Below are positions 8,789-17,078 of a DNA stretch of 64,000 bases, in pieces. The notes beneath the pieces are model-generated. The model made no database searches, was not told the origin of the DNA, and saw only the letters and a list, made by a program, of their open reading frames with translations. The stretch lies in NCBI GenBank assembly GCA_964509885.1, contig CAZDZL010000010.1, positions 15,317 to 79,316 on the forward strand, given 5' to 3'. The number at the start of each line of letters is the position of its first letter. Position 1 is the stretch's first letter. The DNA is from Palsa-1447 sp964509885. Its GTDB lineage: Bacteria; Verrucomicrobiota; Verrucomicrobiia; Opitutales; Opitutaceae. Both the position numbers and the translations under genes were made by a program.

Positions 8789-10660
8789 TCAGGGTCCGTC
8801 ACCCGAGGAGTCGACGCGCGGCCCCGGAGTCTCCCTCTCAAGCCGGTCGTACCAGTTGAACTTCAGGAAGGCCGAGGTCGCCGCGATGATGCCGATGCTG
8901 ACCCAGAACCCGGGCCAGCTGCGCAGGACAAGGTAGATCGGCATGGTGACGAGGCAAAGCTGCCAGAAGATGCCCACGACCACGTTGACCCAGTCGCGCG
9001 GGCAGTCCCGGTTGGGCCGGAACCCGGGGTCCTCCCTCATCACGCGCTCGCGTATCGGGCCCCAGGCCCCCCATGGCCTCACGGTCCGGTAGAACTGCAT
9101 CAGGACCCCCTCGTCATCGGGCGGCGTCAGGAGCGTCCCGAGGAGGCATCCGACCGTGGAGCAGACAAAGATCGCGGGGAAGGAGTAGACGACGCTGACG
9201 TCGTCGCCGTAGAAGTGCTCGACCACCTTCGGGGCCACCATGGAGCTCAGGATGCCCGTCACCATGCCCCAGAAATAGCCGTAGCCGTTGAAGCGCCACC
9301 AATACCATTTGAGGAGGTTGGGCATCACGTACGCGCCGCCAAGGGCCCCGGCCAGCCACATCATCACGTCGATGATCCGCGTGGTCAGGAGGCCGAAGGC
9401 GATGCCTATGGCAAGGATGAGGAGCGAAGCCACGCGGCACAGGTTCACCTCCATGCGGCCGGAAACCCCGGGATTGTAGAAGCGCTTGTAGATGTCGTTC
9501 ACGAGGTACGCCGGCGCGGCGTTGAGGGTCGCGGCGAAGTTTGCCATGAACGCCGCGATGAAGCCGGAGAGGACGATCCCGAGGAGGCCGACCGGGAGAT
9601 ACCTCGACAGCACGATCGGCAGGATCTTTTCAAAGTCGGGCGTCGCCATGGCGCGAAGCTCCGGCATGCAGAACGCCAGGGCCAGGATCGTGATCCCCGT
9701 GGACATGACGTAGCTCGGGAACATCAGCACGACGTTGACCCAGGCGCTCATCAGCGACGCCTCCCGCGGGCTCCGCGTGGCGAGGATGCGCTGCATGTCG
9801 TAGTCCGGGGCCGGGCCGGCCAGGCTCGCCAGCACCCCCTTGATCGCCATGAAGAGGATCACGACAAAGAAGAACTCGTTCCCATCCTTGCGGATCGAGT
9901 CGTTGGCCGTGGCGAGTATCCCGTTCCAGTCGATGTCCAGCTTCCACCCGAAGAAGGGGCTCATCCATCCCGCCGGAATCGAGCTGCGGATCATGTCCGG
10001 GGAGACCTTCCAGACGGCCACGATGCCGACGGCGATCGACGACACCGTCAGAAGGGTGAACTGGGCCATCTCGGTGAAGACGACGCTCATCATGCCGCCC
10101 TTGACCGCGTAAAGCGCGGTCAGCGCCATGAAGATGATCGCGTAGATGTTCTCGTCGCTGAACGCACCCTGCGCCGTGCCGGTGAAGCGCCAGGGCAGCA
10201 TGACCACCGCGAACTTCCCGATTCCCTTGAAGGCGTAGGCCAGCAGGGCGATGACGGTGACGATCGCGTAGGCGACCATGCTCAGGTGCGAGAGGACGGC
10301 CGACCTCTTGCGGCCGAACCGGGTCTCAATCCACTCGGCGCCCGTCAGCACCCTCGAGCGCCGGGTCCAGGCGCTCATGAAGACCATGAGGAATATCTGG
10401 TTGAAGACGGGCCAGATGAAGGGAAGCCATATGCTCTTCAGCCCGTAGATGAAGAACGCGTACACCTGCCACATCGTGCCGCTCACGTCGTACATCCCGG
10501 ACGCGTCCGAGATCCCGAGCCGGTACCAGGGCACGGATCTTCCCGCGAGCGTGTACCCGACGATGTTCTTCGTCCCGCGGCGGGACACCCAGAGGCCGAC
10601 CAGCACGACGCCCAGCAGGTAGACCAGGACGATGGCGGCGTCGACGGGGTGGAGCCGCAT
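8789..10660 (-). CDS. Sodium:solute symporter (SSS family), copy 1
   Basis: This 623-residue polytopic protein belongs to the Na+/solute symporter family. It begins RLHPVDAAIVLVYLLGVVLVGLWVSRRGTK inside the first helix, followed by the family-typical GYTLAGRSVPWYRLGIS and GIGKFAVVM. I count at least 13 hydrophobic stretches. The segment between the last two helices (LTPPDDEGVLMQFYRTVRPWG) and a long hydrophilic loop before the final pair of helices resemble the large glycoside- or uronate-linked members of the family. It aligns end to end with the symporter at 50096-51973. It probably imports a mono- or oligosaccharide or sugar acid released by the secreted enzymes; the substrate is not deducible. 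Confidence 0.9.
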   Translation of the reverse strand: MRLHPVDAAIVLVYLLGVVLVGLWVSRRGTKNIVGYTLAGRSVPWYRLGISDASGMYDVSGTMWQVYAFFIYGLKSIWLPFIWPVFNQIFLMVFMSAWTRRSRVLTGAEWIETRFGRKRSAVLSHLSMVAYAIVTVIALLAYAFKGIGKFAVVMLPWRFTGTAQGAFSDENIYAIIFMALTALYAVKGGMMSVVFTEMAQFTLLTVSSIAVGIVAVWKVSPDMIRSSIPAGWMSPFFGWKLDIDWNGILATANDSIRKDGNEFFFVVILFMAIKGVLASLAGPAPDYDMQRILATRSPREASLMSAWVNVVLMFPSYVMSTGITILALAFCMPELRAMATPDFEKILPIVLSRYLPVGLLGIVLSGFIAAFMANFAATLNAAPAYLVNDIYKRFYNPGVSGRMEVNLCRVASLLILAIGIAFGLLTTRIIDVMMWLAGALGGAYVMPNLLKWYWWRFNGYGYFWGMVTGILSSMVAPKVVEHFYGDDVSVVYSFPAIFVCSTVGCLLGTLLTPPDDEGVLMQFYRTVRPWGAWGPIRERVMREDPGFRPNRDCPRDWVNVVVGIFWQLCLVTMPIYLVLRSWPGFWVSIGIIAATSAFLKFNWYDRLERETPGPRVDSSGDGP

Positions 10661-10833
10661 GGCGCTCCTCAGCGGGCCGCCGCAGCGCGCAGGGCGCCGG
10701 CCGCCACCGTTTCATCCCCGGGGTGCGGACCCGCCGCCCTGAGGGCCTGGTCCCGAAGGTCCAAGAAACGGATCTGCGCGCGGCGGCGTGGCACGCCCTA
10801 ATGAGCCCGCAGCACCCGGCCATTCCAAGGAAA

Positions 10834-10861
10834 TTGAGCGGCTAGTAGGATTTGCTATGCG
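10834..10861 (+). promoter_or_regulatory. Weak candidate promoter
   Basis: TTGAGC at 10834-10839 and TATGCG at 10856-10861, 16 bases apart, lie in the 252-base gap before the oligopeptidase-like gene. Nothing else was recognised in that gap. The match is modest. Confidence 0.3.
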
Positions 10862-10912
10862 TTTTCGCCGAGCGGGCTTGGATTCAACAATGATTCGGGG
10901 ACACTCCATGCC

Positions 10913-12025
10913 ATGGGCAGAATCGCATCGGGGCTCCTGCTGGTCATCTCGATTGTCGCAGGCGGTTCGCACGCGCGGGCCCAGGAATACCCGCCGGCCA
11001 GGCGGGGACCCCAGTTCGGCGACTACTTCGGCCAGAGGATCCTGGACCCGTACCGGTGGCTCGAGGACGTCGATTCACCGAGGGCCGCCAGGTGGATCGC
11101 CGCCGAGCGGGCGTTCACGGACGCCGCATTTGCCGCGATGCCCGAGCGCGACCCCATCCGCCGGAGGCTCCGTGAGCTGTCGGATTCCCCGCGGTCCGGC
11201 CCCTCCCTAGAGACGATGGATGTCCCCTGCAGATCCAAGGACGGCACCCAGGTGCCGGTCCGCCTGACGGCGCGAAGGGGGCTCAAGCCGGACGGGGCCT
11301 CGCCCGCCTGGCTGCATGTGCCCGGGGCGCCCGGCGCCCCGGCCGGTCCCGAGTTCCAGGTCGCCGCCTGGATCGAGATGGGCGGAGTCTACGCAGAGGC
11401 CGATGTCCGGGGCGCGGGCGGGCACGGCGAGGAATGGCGCCTTTCGGGCACGAAAATGGGGAAGCAGAACGCCGTCGACGACCTCGTTGCCGCCGCGGAC
11501 GCCCTGGTGACACAGGGGTACACGCAGAAGGAAAGGCTCGTGATCGAGGGCGGCACCAGCGGCGCCATGGTCGTCGCCGCAGCCACAAACCAGCACCCGG
11601 ACCTCTGCGCCGTCGCGCTTCCCGACGAGGGGGTCCTGGACATGCTGCGCTACCAGACGTTCAAGGGCGGCACGGAATGGGTCCCGGAATTCGGCACGAC
11701 GGACGACGCCGCCAGCGTCTCGTACCTCGTGGCCGAGTCGCCGGCCCACAACGGGGCCTATGGCATGCGCTGCCCCGCCATCCTGGTCACCACTCGGGAC
11801 CACGACGAGCGCGTGTTCCCGGCCAACTCCTACAAGTACGCAGCCGCCAAGCAGGCCGCGATCCGGACCACCCCGTACTACGGGCCCGTGCTGATTCGCA
11901 TCGACGCGGCCTCGGGGACCGGTGGATCGCAGGCGTCCAGGACGATCGACGCCTGGGCCGACAGGATGGGCTTTGCCGCCCACTTCCTGCCTCCCGGAGC
12001 GCTCACCCTCCCGAAGGGGACGTAG
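10913..12025 (+). CDS. Degenerate, propeller-less prolyl-oligopeptidase-like protein
   Basis: This 370-residue secreted protein (signal peptide to about ARAQ, residue 24) has the N-terminal tip of prolyl oligopeptidases (YFGQRILDPYRWLEDVDSP, residues 38-56) joined near residue 105 directly to the C-terminal alpha/beta-hydrolase half (GGVYAEADVRGAGGHGEEW, KMGKQNAVDDL, DHDERVFPANSYKYA). The roughly 350-residue beta-propeller of normal members (about 700 residues) is missing. The nucleophile motif GGSNGG reads GGTSGA (213-218), putting Thr at the Ser position. The oxyanion segment YGYGGF reads HVPGAP, and the AGHG segment with the catalytic His reads ASGTGG (333-338). The acidic motif DHDERV is kept. 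No frameshift or stop is seen, so this looks like a maintained pseudoenzyme or a repurposed fold. Confidence 0.8.
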   Translation: MGRIASGLLLVISIVAGGSHARAQEYPPARRGPQFGDYFGQRILDPYRWLEDVDSPRAARWIAAERAFTDAAFAAMPERDPIRRRLRELSDSPRSGPSLETMDVPCRSKDGTQVPVRLTARRGLKPDGASPAWLHVPGAPGAPAGPEFQVAAWIEMGGVYAEADVRGAGGHGEEWRLSGTKMGKQNAVDDLVAAADALVTQGYTQKERLVIEGGTSGAMVVAAATNQHPDLCAVALPDEGVLDMLRYQTFKGGTEWVPEFGTTDDAASVSYLVAESPAHNGAYGMRCPAILVTTRDHDERVFPANSYKYAAAKQAAIRTTPYYGPVLIRIDAASGTGGSQASRTIDAWADRMGFAAHFLPPGALTLPKGT

Positions 12026-12046
12026 GCCCCACCCTGCCGCGGCTCG

Positions 12047-13957
12047 TCACCTCTTTGCCGGTGAAGCCGCGGGCGCCGCGGGGGCAAAGGCTGATGGATG
12101 GTAATACCTGTCCGCGTTGAACACCACGATCCGGTAGCCGGAGATGTCCTCGGAAAAGGCGTCGTCCTTCGGGCAGGCATTATAGCAGGCCTCCGCGGGA
12201 TTGGCATAGACGTGGCCCGTGGGGTCCGTCCCCCCTGTGACGTCGGGCCCGACGGCGGGCCAGGGCATCGTTCCCCACCAGCTCGGCTTGCCCCTCAGAT
12301 AGAACGAGGCGGGCAGCGCGTGCGTCGCCGGCAGGGGGTTCGCCAGCGCGCCGAGGCCGCTCGGCACCTCCGACGCCTCCCAGCGCACGCTCTGGGTCGC
12401 GGTGTCGTAGTTGCCCCACCGCATGGCGGTGGCGGCGGTGAGGGGATCGTTCCTCAGGACCGAGGTGCCTCCCCCGTTGCCCGACCAGCCCAGCAGGTAG
12501 ACCGAGTGCTCCCCGTCCGTGCCTTCGGGCGGCAGGTCCTCGTAGTGGGTGTGGTAGCCCGGCTTCCCTAGGACGTTCCCCACGAAGTTGAAGTAGCGGG
12601 AGAAGGTGTAGAGCTGGACGGGCACCGTCTGCTTGACCATGCCCACGTCCCATCCGATGAGCTGGTTGCGGAAGATCGTGGTCAGGTTGTGCGTCCCGTG
12701 GATGTAGTCCCCGACGATGCCCGTGCAGTCGTTCCCCTCGTAGAGAAGCATGTCCGTTCCCGCCGAATGCAGCGCGAGGCTCGGCATGAACCACGACCGC
12801 GACGCCGAGTAGAAGTCGTCGAAGGCGTAGTTGTAGGCCCACACGCAGCCCGGGCCGCTGCCGTTCGTGATCATCGGCGACACGATGTGCTGGAAGATGT
12901 TGTTCTCCACAAGGTCGTCGGTGCCCATGAAGAGCTCGACCCCGTAGCTCAGGTAGATCGAGTTCTGGGTCCCGTAGAAATAGCTGTCGCGGACCGTGCT
13001 GTGCGTCGTCAGGAAGAGCCAGACGTGGTTGCGGTTGGAGTTCATGTCGCGGATGCCCTTGACCCAGCATCCGTACGCGTTGAGGAGCTGGATTCCGGAC
13101 TTTGCACCGCTGTCGGCGTGGTCGATGGACATGTCCTCCACGCCGTCGCCGCTCACCACGGTGTCCGCCCACCAGGCGCCCGGATTCTGCGAGGCCCTCC
13201 AGTTCGGCATGTAGAGGCCCGGGGAGATTGTCACCCGATTCCCGTGGATCGCGGTGACGAGCGGCATCTGCATCTGGGCCCTGCCCTTGCGCCCCGTGCC
13301 GCTCTGGTTCTCGACGGCCGAGACGCCGCGCTTCTGGCTCACCCAGACGGCACCGTTGTCCGCATCGGAGTCGTCGAGCTGGTCGAGGCAGATGACGCTC
13401 TTGCCCGCCACGAGGTGCGCCGTGCTGCTCAGCGTGATCTCGGTGGCGCCCTGGGCGTACCCGGCTGTCCAGTCGGCGGTGTTGCTCGGGCCGCCCACGT
13501 ACTTGCCCTCCTCGTGCGGCAGGTTGGCGTCAAAGTTCTCGACGCTGATATCCGCGCTGACGCCCCGGCGCTCCACGCTCCCGGTGAACGTGAGGAAAGT
13601 CTTGTCCGCTCCCGCGCCGCGCAGGGTGACATCGCAGTGGTTGGCGAAGTCGATCCCCGTCGCCAGCTCGTAGCTGCCCGGCCCCATGTACACCACCTCG
13701 CCCGCGGGGCAGGACGCCAGGGCCCCGTTGATCTGTTCCGCCGTCACGCCAGGGGCGAACGCCTTGTAGACGGTGGTCCGCTCCGGGATTCCCCCGGGCA
13801 CGCCTGCCCCGGACCAGTCCGCCGCCCGCTCGGGGCTCAGGATGCCCCGCCAGTTCTGGGCCGCGAGGGGATGGGGCTGGCAAAGGAGCGCGATGGCCGC
13901 CACGTGCAGGCAGCAGATTCCCATGGCGACGGCGCATTTCATGGGTCGACGGCTCAT
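12047..13957 (-). CDS. Secreted right-handed beta-helix (pectate-lyase-like) protein
   Basis: The protein has 636 residues from the ATG at 13957; another in-frame ATG at 13942 would also precede the signal peptide (AVAMGICCLHVAAIALL...). After the signal comes APGVTAEQINGALASCPAGEVVYMGPGSYEL, the usual entry of pectate-lyase-3/GH28-related folds, then LRGAGADKTFLTF and many short strands (NAYGCWVKGIRDMNSNRNHVW, LVENNIFQHIV, NGSGPGCVWAYNYAFDD) typical of stacked beta-helix turns. Such proteins bind or cleave pectin-like polysaccharides. I do not see a definite catalytic residue set. It is convergent with the oligopeptidase-like gene, 21 bases apart. Confidence 0.75.
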   Translation of the reverse strand: MSRRPMKCAVAMGICCLHVAAIALLCQPHPLAAQNWRGILSPERAADWSGAGVPGGIPERTTVYKAFAPGVTAEQINGALASCPAGEVVYMGPGSYELATGIDFANHCDVTLRGAGADKTFLTFTGSVERRGVSADISVENFDANLPHEEGKYVGGPSNTADWTAGYAQGATEITLSSTAHLVAGKSVICLDQLDDSDADNGAVWVSQKRGVSAVENQSGTGRKGRAQMQMPLVTAIHGNRVTISPGLYMPNWRASQNPGAWWADTVVSGDGVEDMSIDHADSGAKSGIQLLNAYGCWVKGIRDMNSNRNHVWLFLTTHSTVRDSYFYGTQNSIYLSYGVELFMGTDDLVENNIFQHIVSPMITNGSGPGCVWAYNYAFDDFYSASRSWFMPSLALHSAGTDMLLYEGNDCTGIVGDYIHGTHNLTTIFRNQLIGWDVGMVKQTVPVQLYTFSRYFNFVGNVLGKPGYHTHYEDLPPEGTDGEHSVYLLGWSGNGGGTSVLRNDPLTAATAMRWGNYDTATQSVRWEASEVPSGLGALANPLPATHALPASFYLRGKPSWWGTMPWPAVGPDVTGGTDPTGHVYANPAEACYNACPKDDAFSEDISGYRIVVFNADRYYHPSAFAPAAPAASPAKR

Positions 13958-14122
13958 TGGAGAATTCGGTGCTGGCGACGCGGCCAGCGGGCCGCGACAC
14001 GCCTCAATTGAGCCGGCGGCATCCCGTTTGGAAGCCCCTTCGCATTGCATTTCCAACCGCGCTCGCCGGCCTACCTCCCCGGACCCGCAGGCCCTGAGCT
14101 CCCTTCCGCCCCGTGAGGCGGC

Positions 14123-14965
14123 TCAGTGGCCCTTCCTCCCCTTCGCAATGCGCTTGTTGAAGAAGTCGTCGTACCTCTTTGTCGGGTCGGCATAGCCCTG
14201 GCCTGCCAGGTCGCGGCCCCGGGCCAGGTAGATCTGGTGAAAATCGCGGGATTCGTCGCTGAGCCTCGTCGCCGAGCTGATGTACCTCATCGTGTAGCCG
14301 CAGCGGCGCTGATCGCTGAGATTCGGGGGGCTTCCATGCATCAGCCTTCCGTCGTGGAGGCTGCACTCGTTGGGCGCCAGGATGCACGGGACGGCCTTCG
14401 ACTCATCGCGCTGGTTGGGCGTTACCTCGGTCTTGAAGACGTTCTTCGTCGGGTCCACCTGGTCGTAGTCCGAGAACCCCTTCCTGCCGGTGTTATGGGT
14501 GTGCGGGATGACGTACATGCAGCCGTTTTTTGGCGTCGACGGGTCGATGGCCAGCCAGATGGTCACGACCTCCATCGGGGAGATCATCGTGTTCCAGTAC
14601 GCCGAATCCTCGTGCCACGGCACCCGGCGCCCGTCGCCCTTCGGCTTGCAGATGAAATGGCTCGAGAACAGCGCCAGGTCAGGCCCCAGGATCGGCTCGA
14701 CGAGGTCGAGCACGTCGTCGTCGAAGAGCCACTCGAAGAGCTTCGGGTCCGTGAAGTGCGGCACATCCATCGACTCTGGTCTTTTGTCGGGGGGCAGCGC
14801 CGCCAAGAGCTCCTCAAAATGGCTCTTCAGCCGGTCGAATTTCTCCGGGGCGAGGACGTTCTCGTGGTAGAGAAGGTATCCATCGCGCCGGTAGTGCTCC
14901 AGCTGCTCTGCGTTCAGTCGGGGTGTCTTTGTGGCGGGCATTTTTTGTGGGTGTGTGGCGATCAT
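14123..14965 (-). CDS. Phytanoyl-CoA dioxygenase (PhyH) family protein
   Basis: This 280-residue protein has no signal peptide, so it is cytoplasmic. The non-haem iron triad is visible as WHED (His118, Asp120) and a distal His in HDGRLMHGS (His210), with Arg220/Arg221 placed to bind 2-oxoglutarate. These are hallmarks of Fe(II)/2-oxoglutarate oxygenases of the PhyH family, which is large and diverse in this phylum. Substrates are not limited to phytanoyl-CoA. The ATG at 14965 is preceded by a weak AAGTAGG; an in-frame ATG at 14941 has no ribosome site. It is divergent from an AraC-type gene (56 bases between starts), which is a candidate regulator. Confidence 0.85.
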   Translation of the reverse strand: MIATHPQKMPATKTPRLNAEQLEHYRRDGYLLYHENVLAPEKFDRLKSHFEELLAALPPDKRPESMDVPHFTDPKLFEWLFDDDVLDLVEPILGPDLALFSSHFICKPKGDGRRVPWHEDSAYWNTMISPMEVVTIWLAIDPSTPKNGCMYVIPHTHNTGRKGFSDYDQVDPTKNVFKTEVTPNQRDESKAVPCILAPNECSLHDGRLMHGSPPNLSDQRRCGYTMRYISSATRLSDESRDFHQIYLARGRDLAGQGYADPTKRYDDFFNKRIAKGRKGH

Positions 14966-15021
14966 AGCCTACTTGGGCAAATACGTCTTGTGCGGGGCTG
15001 ACTAAGTTGTGTGCTGTATTG

Positions 15022-15873
15022 ATGCCGCCGGCAGACGCCCCCCGATATCTCTTCCGGAACTTCGCCGCCGCAAACGAGGCCTTCCACCTGGCGCGCACCG
15101 CGAAGTCTCCGGGCAATCCCCTGCAGCTTCACTCGCACGACTTCTCGGAAATATGCTGGGTGGAGTCCGGCGAGGGGGTCCACCATCTCAACGGCAGGCC
15201 CTTCCCGCTCCGCTCGCGGGACATCTTTTTTATCCTGCCAGGCGACTGCCACGGCCTGAGCGTTCCGGCGCGAAAGTCCATGACGATCGTCAATCTGGCC
15301 TTTCCGACGGCGCTCGTGGGTGAGCTTCGCGAGCGCTACTTCCAGGGCGAGGGACGCTGGTTCTGGGGAAGCCGTGAGAATGCGGGCTGCGAGCGCCTCT
15401 CGCCCGACCAGCTGGCCCGGGTGAGCCGGGCGGCGGACCTGCTGGCCTTCTCTGTCCGGGAGAAGTTTCCCCGGGACTGGTTCCTCCTCATGCTTTTCCA
15501 CGAGCTCGGGGCCCAGCAGTCAGAGACGCTTCCGGTCAACATGCCCGACTGGCTTCAGCGCGCCTGCCAGGCGATCGGCCGTCCCGAGCATTTCCGCGGC
15601 GGGGTTACGGAGTTCCACCGGCTGGCCGGAAAGTCGCCCGAGCACCTGGCGCGCACGATGAAGGTCCTCACCGGGTTCACCCCCACGGACTACATCAACC
15701 GGGCGCGGCTGGACTACGCCGCGCTCCAGCTTCGGATGAGCCAGTCGTCCGTCACGCAGGTGGCCTATGACAGCGGCTTTGAGAACCTCAGCCATTTCTT
15801 CCATCTCTTCCGCCGGAGGTTCAACGCGAGTCCATCCCGGTATCGCCGGCACAGGCGCCACGATATCGTGTAG
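15022..15873 (+). CDS. AraC-family transcriptional regulator with cupin sensor
   Basis: This 283-residue protein has an N-terminal cupin-like half (HSHDFSEICWVESGEGVHHLNG, residues 37-58, and DIFFILPGDCH) and a C-terminal pair of helix-turn-helix units (about residues 185-283), including SPEHLARTMKVLTGFTPTDYIN, ARLDYAALQLRMSQSSVTQVAYDSGFENLSHFFHLFRR and a final SPSRYRRH. That is the classical AraC/XylS arrangement for a sugar-responsive activator. The ATG at 15022 is preferred over an upstream TTG at 15007. Its divergent neighbour is the PhyH dioxygenase. The ligand is unknown. Confidence 0.9.
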   Translation: MPPADAPRYLFRNFAAANEAFHLARTAKSPGNPLQLHSHDFSEICWVESGEGVHHLNGRPFPLRSRDIFFILPGDCHGLSVPARKSMTIVNLAFPTALVGELRERYFQGEGRWFWGSRENAGCERLSPDQLARVSRAADLLAFSVREKFPRDWFLLMLFHELGAQQSETLPVNMPDWLQRACQAIGRPEHFRGGVTEFHRLAGKSPEHLARTMKVLTGFTPTDYINRARLDYAALQLRMSQSSVTQVAYDSGFENLSHFFHLFRRRFNASPSRYRRHRRHDIV

Positions 15874-15903
15874 GGCCCCGCCTGCGCCTCCCCGCGCCGA
15901 GCC

Positions 15904-16980
15904 TCAGAGCGTTCCCGTGGACTTGCGGGCTATCAGTTCCGCGCGAAGCAGGATCCGCCGGGCGGGCATGTCGGGCTGGCGCAGGCGGCCCAGCATGGCC
16001 TCGACCGCCGCAGCCCCCAAGGCCGCGCATGGCTGGCGCATCGTCGTGAGCGTCGGCGTGAGGAGGCTGGCGTAGCCCACGTCGTCGAAGCCGGCGACCT
16101 TCACATCTCCCGGGATGTCCCAGCCAAAGCCCTGCACGGTCTGCAGCAGCCGCGCCGCAGTGGCGTCATTCGACGCGATCACGGCATCGGCCCCGGCGCT
16201 CTTCAGCACACGCTTGAGCCAGGCGGCGTCCTCGGGATCCCCGACCGCGAACTCGAACTTCGCCTTGTCCACCCGTGCGGCGGCGGCCCTTGACCCAGCC
16301 ACGCGCAGATCCGTTGTTGACGGGAACTCCTTGCGGGCGATGAACACAATCCGCCTGCTGCCCTGCGCCAGGAGATGGTCCGCGAGGTCGAAGCCCGCAA
16401 AGAAGTCGTCGATGGCGACCAGGTCGTGCGCGCTGCGCTCGGGGAACTCGGCCAAGTCCCTGTCGAGCAGGATGACCGACATGCCCCGGCGCCGAAAGCC
16501 GTTCACCAGCGCCCTGTTCAGGGCCCCGCGCACCGGATGATGCTCGATCGGCGCAAAGAAGATGCCGCTTACCCCGCGGTCCGCCCACTCGCGGGCGATG
16601 AGGTCCGGGGACCTGTCGTCCACCGCCGCCCCCATCGCCACGTTCCACCCGGCGGCCCGAGCCGCCCGCGCGATCTCAACGGAGATCGGCTCGAGCACCT
16701 CCGTCGCGCCCAGGCCATCCGCAAGCAGGCCAAGGCTGCCCGCGGACAGGGGCGCCGTCTTCACAAATGTGCCCGCACCCCTGTGGCGCTCGACAAGCTC
16801 GAGTCGCTGCAGCTCTCTCAATGCCTGGGCCACCGTCGGGCGTGACGCGCCGTAGCGCCTCGCCAGCGCCACCTCGCTCGGCAAACGCGCGCCGTCCTTG
16901 TACTTCCCGCGCTTAATCTCCTGGTGCAGGTGCCGGAAGATGATCGTGTGCTTTGCGAGAGCGGCCATCCTCAATGTCAT
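15904..16980 (-). CDS. GntR-type DNA-binding domain fused to LacI-type sugar-sensor domain
   Basis: The protein has 358 residues. Residues 10-75 are a GntR winged helix (EIKRGKYKDGARLPSEVALA, RYGASRPTVAQALRELQRL, HRGAGTFV). Residues 85-358 are a periplasmic-binding-protein-like sensor of the LacI family (GIFFAPIEHH, IDDFFAGFDLADHLL, ADAVIASNDATAARLLQ, VKVAGFDDVGYASLLTPTLTT). The arrangement is that of AraR-type repressors, which release their operators when a sugar binds. The gene is divergent from the kinase-phosphatase operon and has its own small inverted repeat in the 98-base gap. It is one candidate for the factor that reads the AGTAAC-type sites, but nothing proves this. Confidence 0.9.
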   Translation of the reverse strand: MTLRMAALAKHTIIFRHLHQEIKRGKYKDGARLPSEVALARRYGASRPTVAQALRELQRLELVERHRGAGTFVKTAPLSAGSLGLLADGLGATEVLEPISVEIARAARAAGWNVAMGAAVDDRSPDLIAREWADRGVSGIFFAPIEHHPVRGALNRALVNGFRRRGMSVILLDRDLAEFPERSAHDLVAIDDFFAGFDLADHLLAQGSRRIVFIARKEFPSTTDLRVAGSRAAAARVDKAKFEFAVGDPEDAAWLKRVLKSAGADAVIASNDATAARLLQTVQGFGWDIPGDVKVAGFDDVGYASLLTPTLTTMRQPCAALGAAAVEAMLGRLRQPDMPARRILLRAELIARKSTGTL

Positions 16981-17004
16981 TACAGGTTTTTACATATTGC
17001 GATA

Positions 17005-17015
17005 CTATTGGATAG
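17005..17015. promoter_or_regulatory. Inverted repeat CTAT-TGG-ATAG
   Basis: A perfect 4-bp dyad with a 3-bp centre lies between the divergent GntR/LacI-type regulator (start 16980) and the kinase operon (start 17079), in an AT-rich patch. It could be an autoregulatory operator. The dyad is short, so chance is not excluded. Confidence 0.3.
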
Positions 17016-17078
17016 CGGACTCGCGAGCCGTGCCGGAGCCTTATCCCCGCCCTCCGTCACGAGCGGAGACCTCGCACC

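Noticed and set aside
8699..10801. 700-codon open frame on the plus strand opposite the first symporter
   Set aside because: Its composition (rich in Asp, His, Arg, Gly) is the usual antisense shadow of a hydrophobic membrane protein; the symporter is unmistakable.
10712..10972. Small minus-strand frame in the gap before the oligopeptidase-like gene
   Set aside because: It overlaps the start of that gene, shows no signal peptide or motif and lacks a ribosome site.
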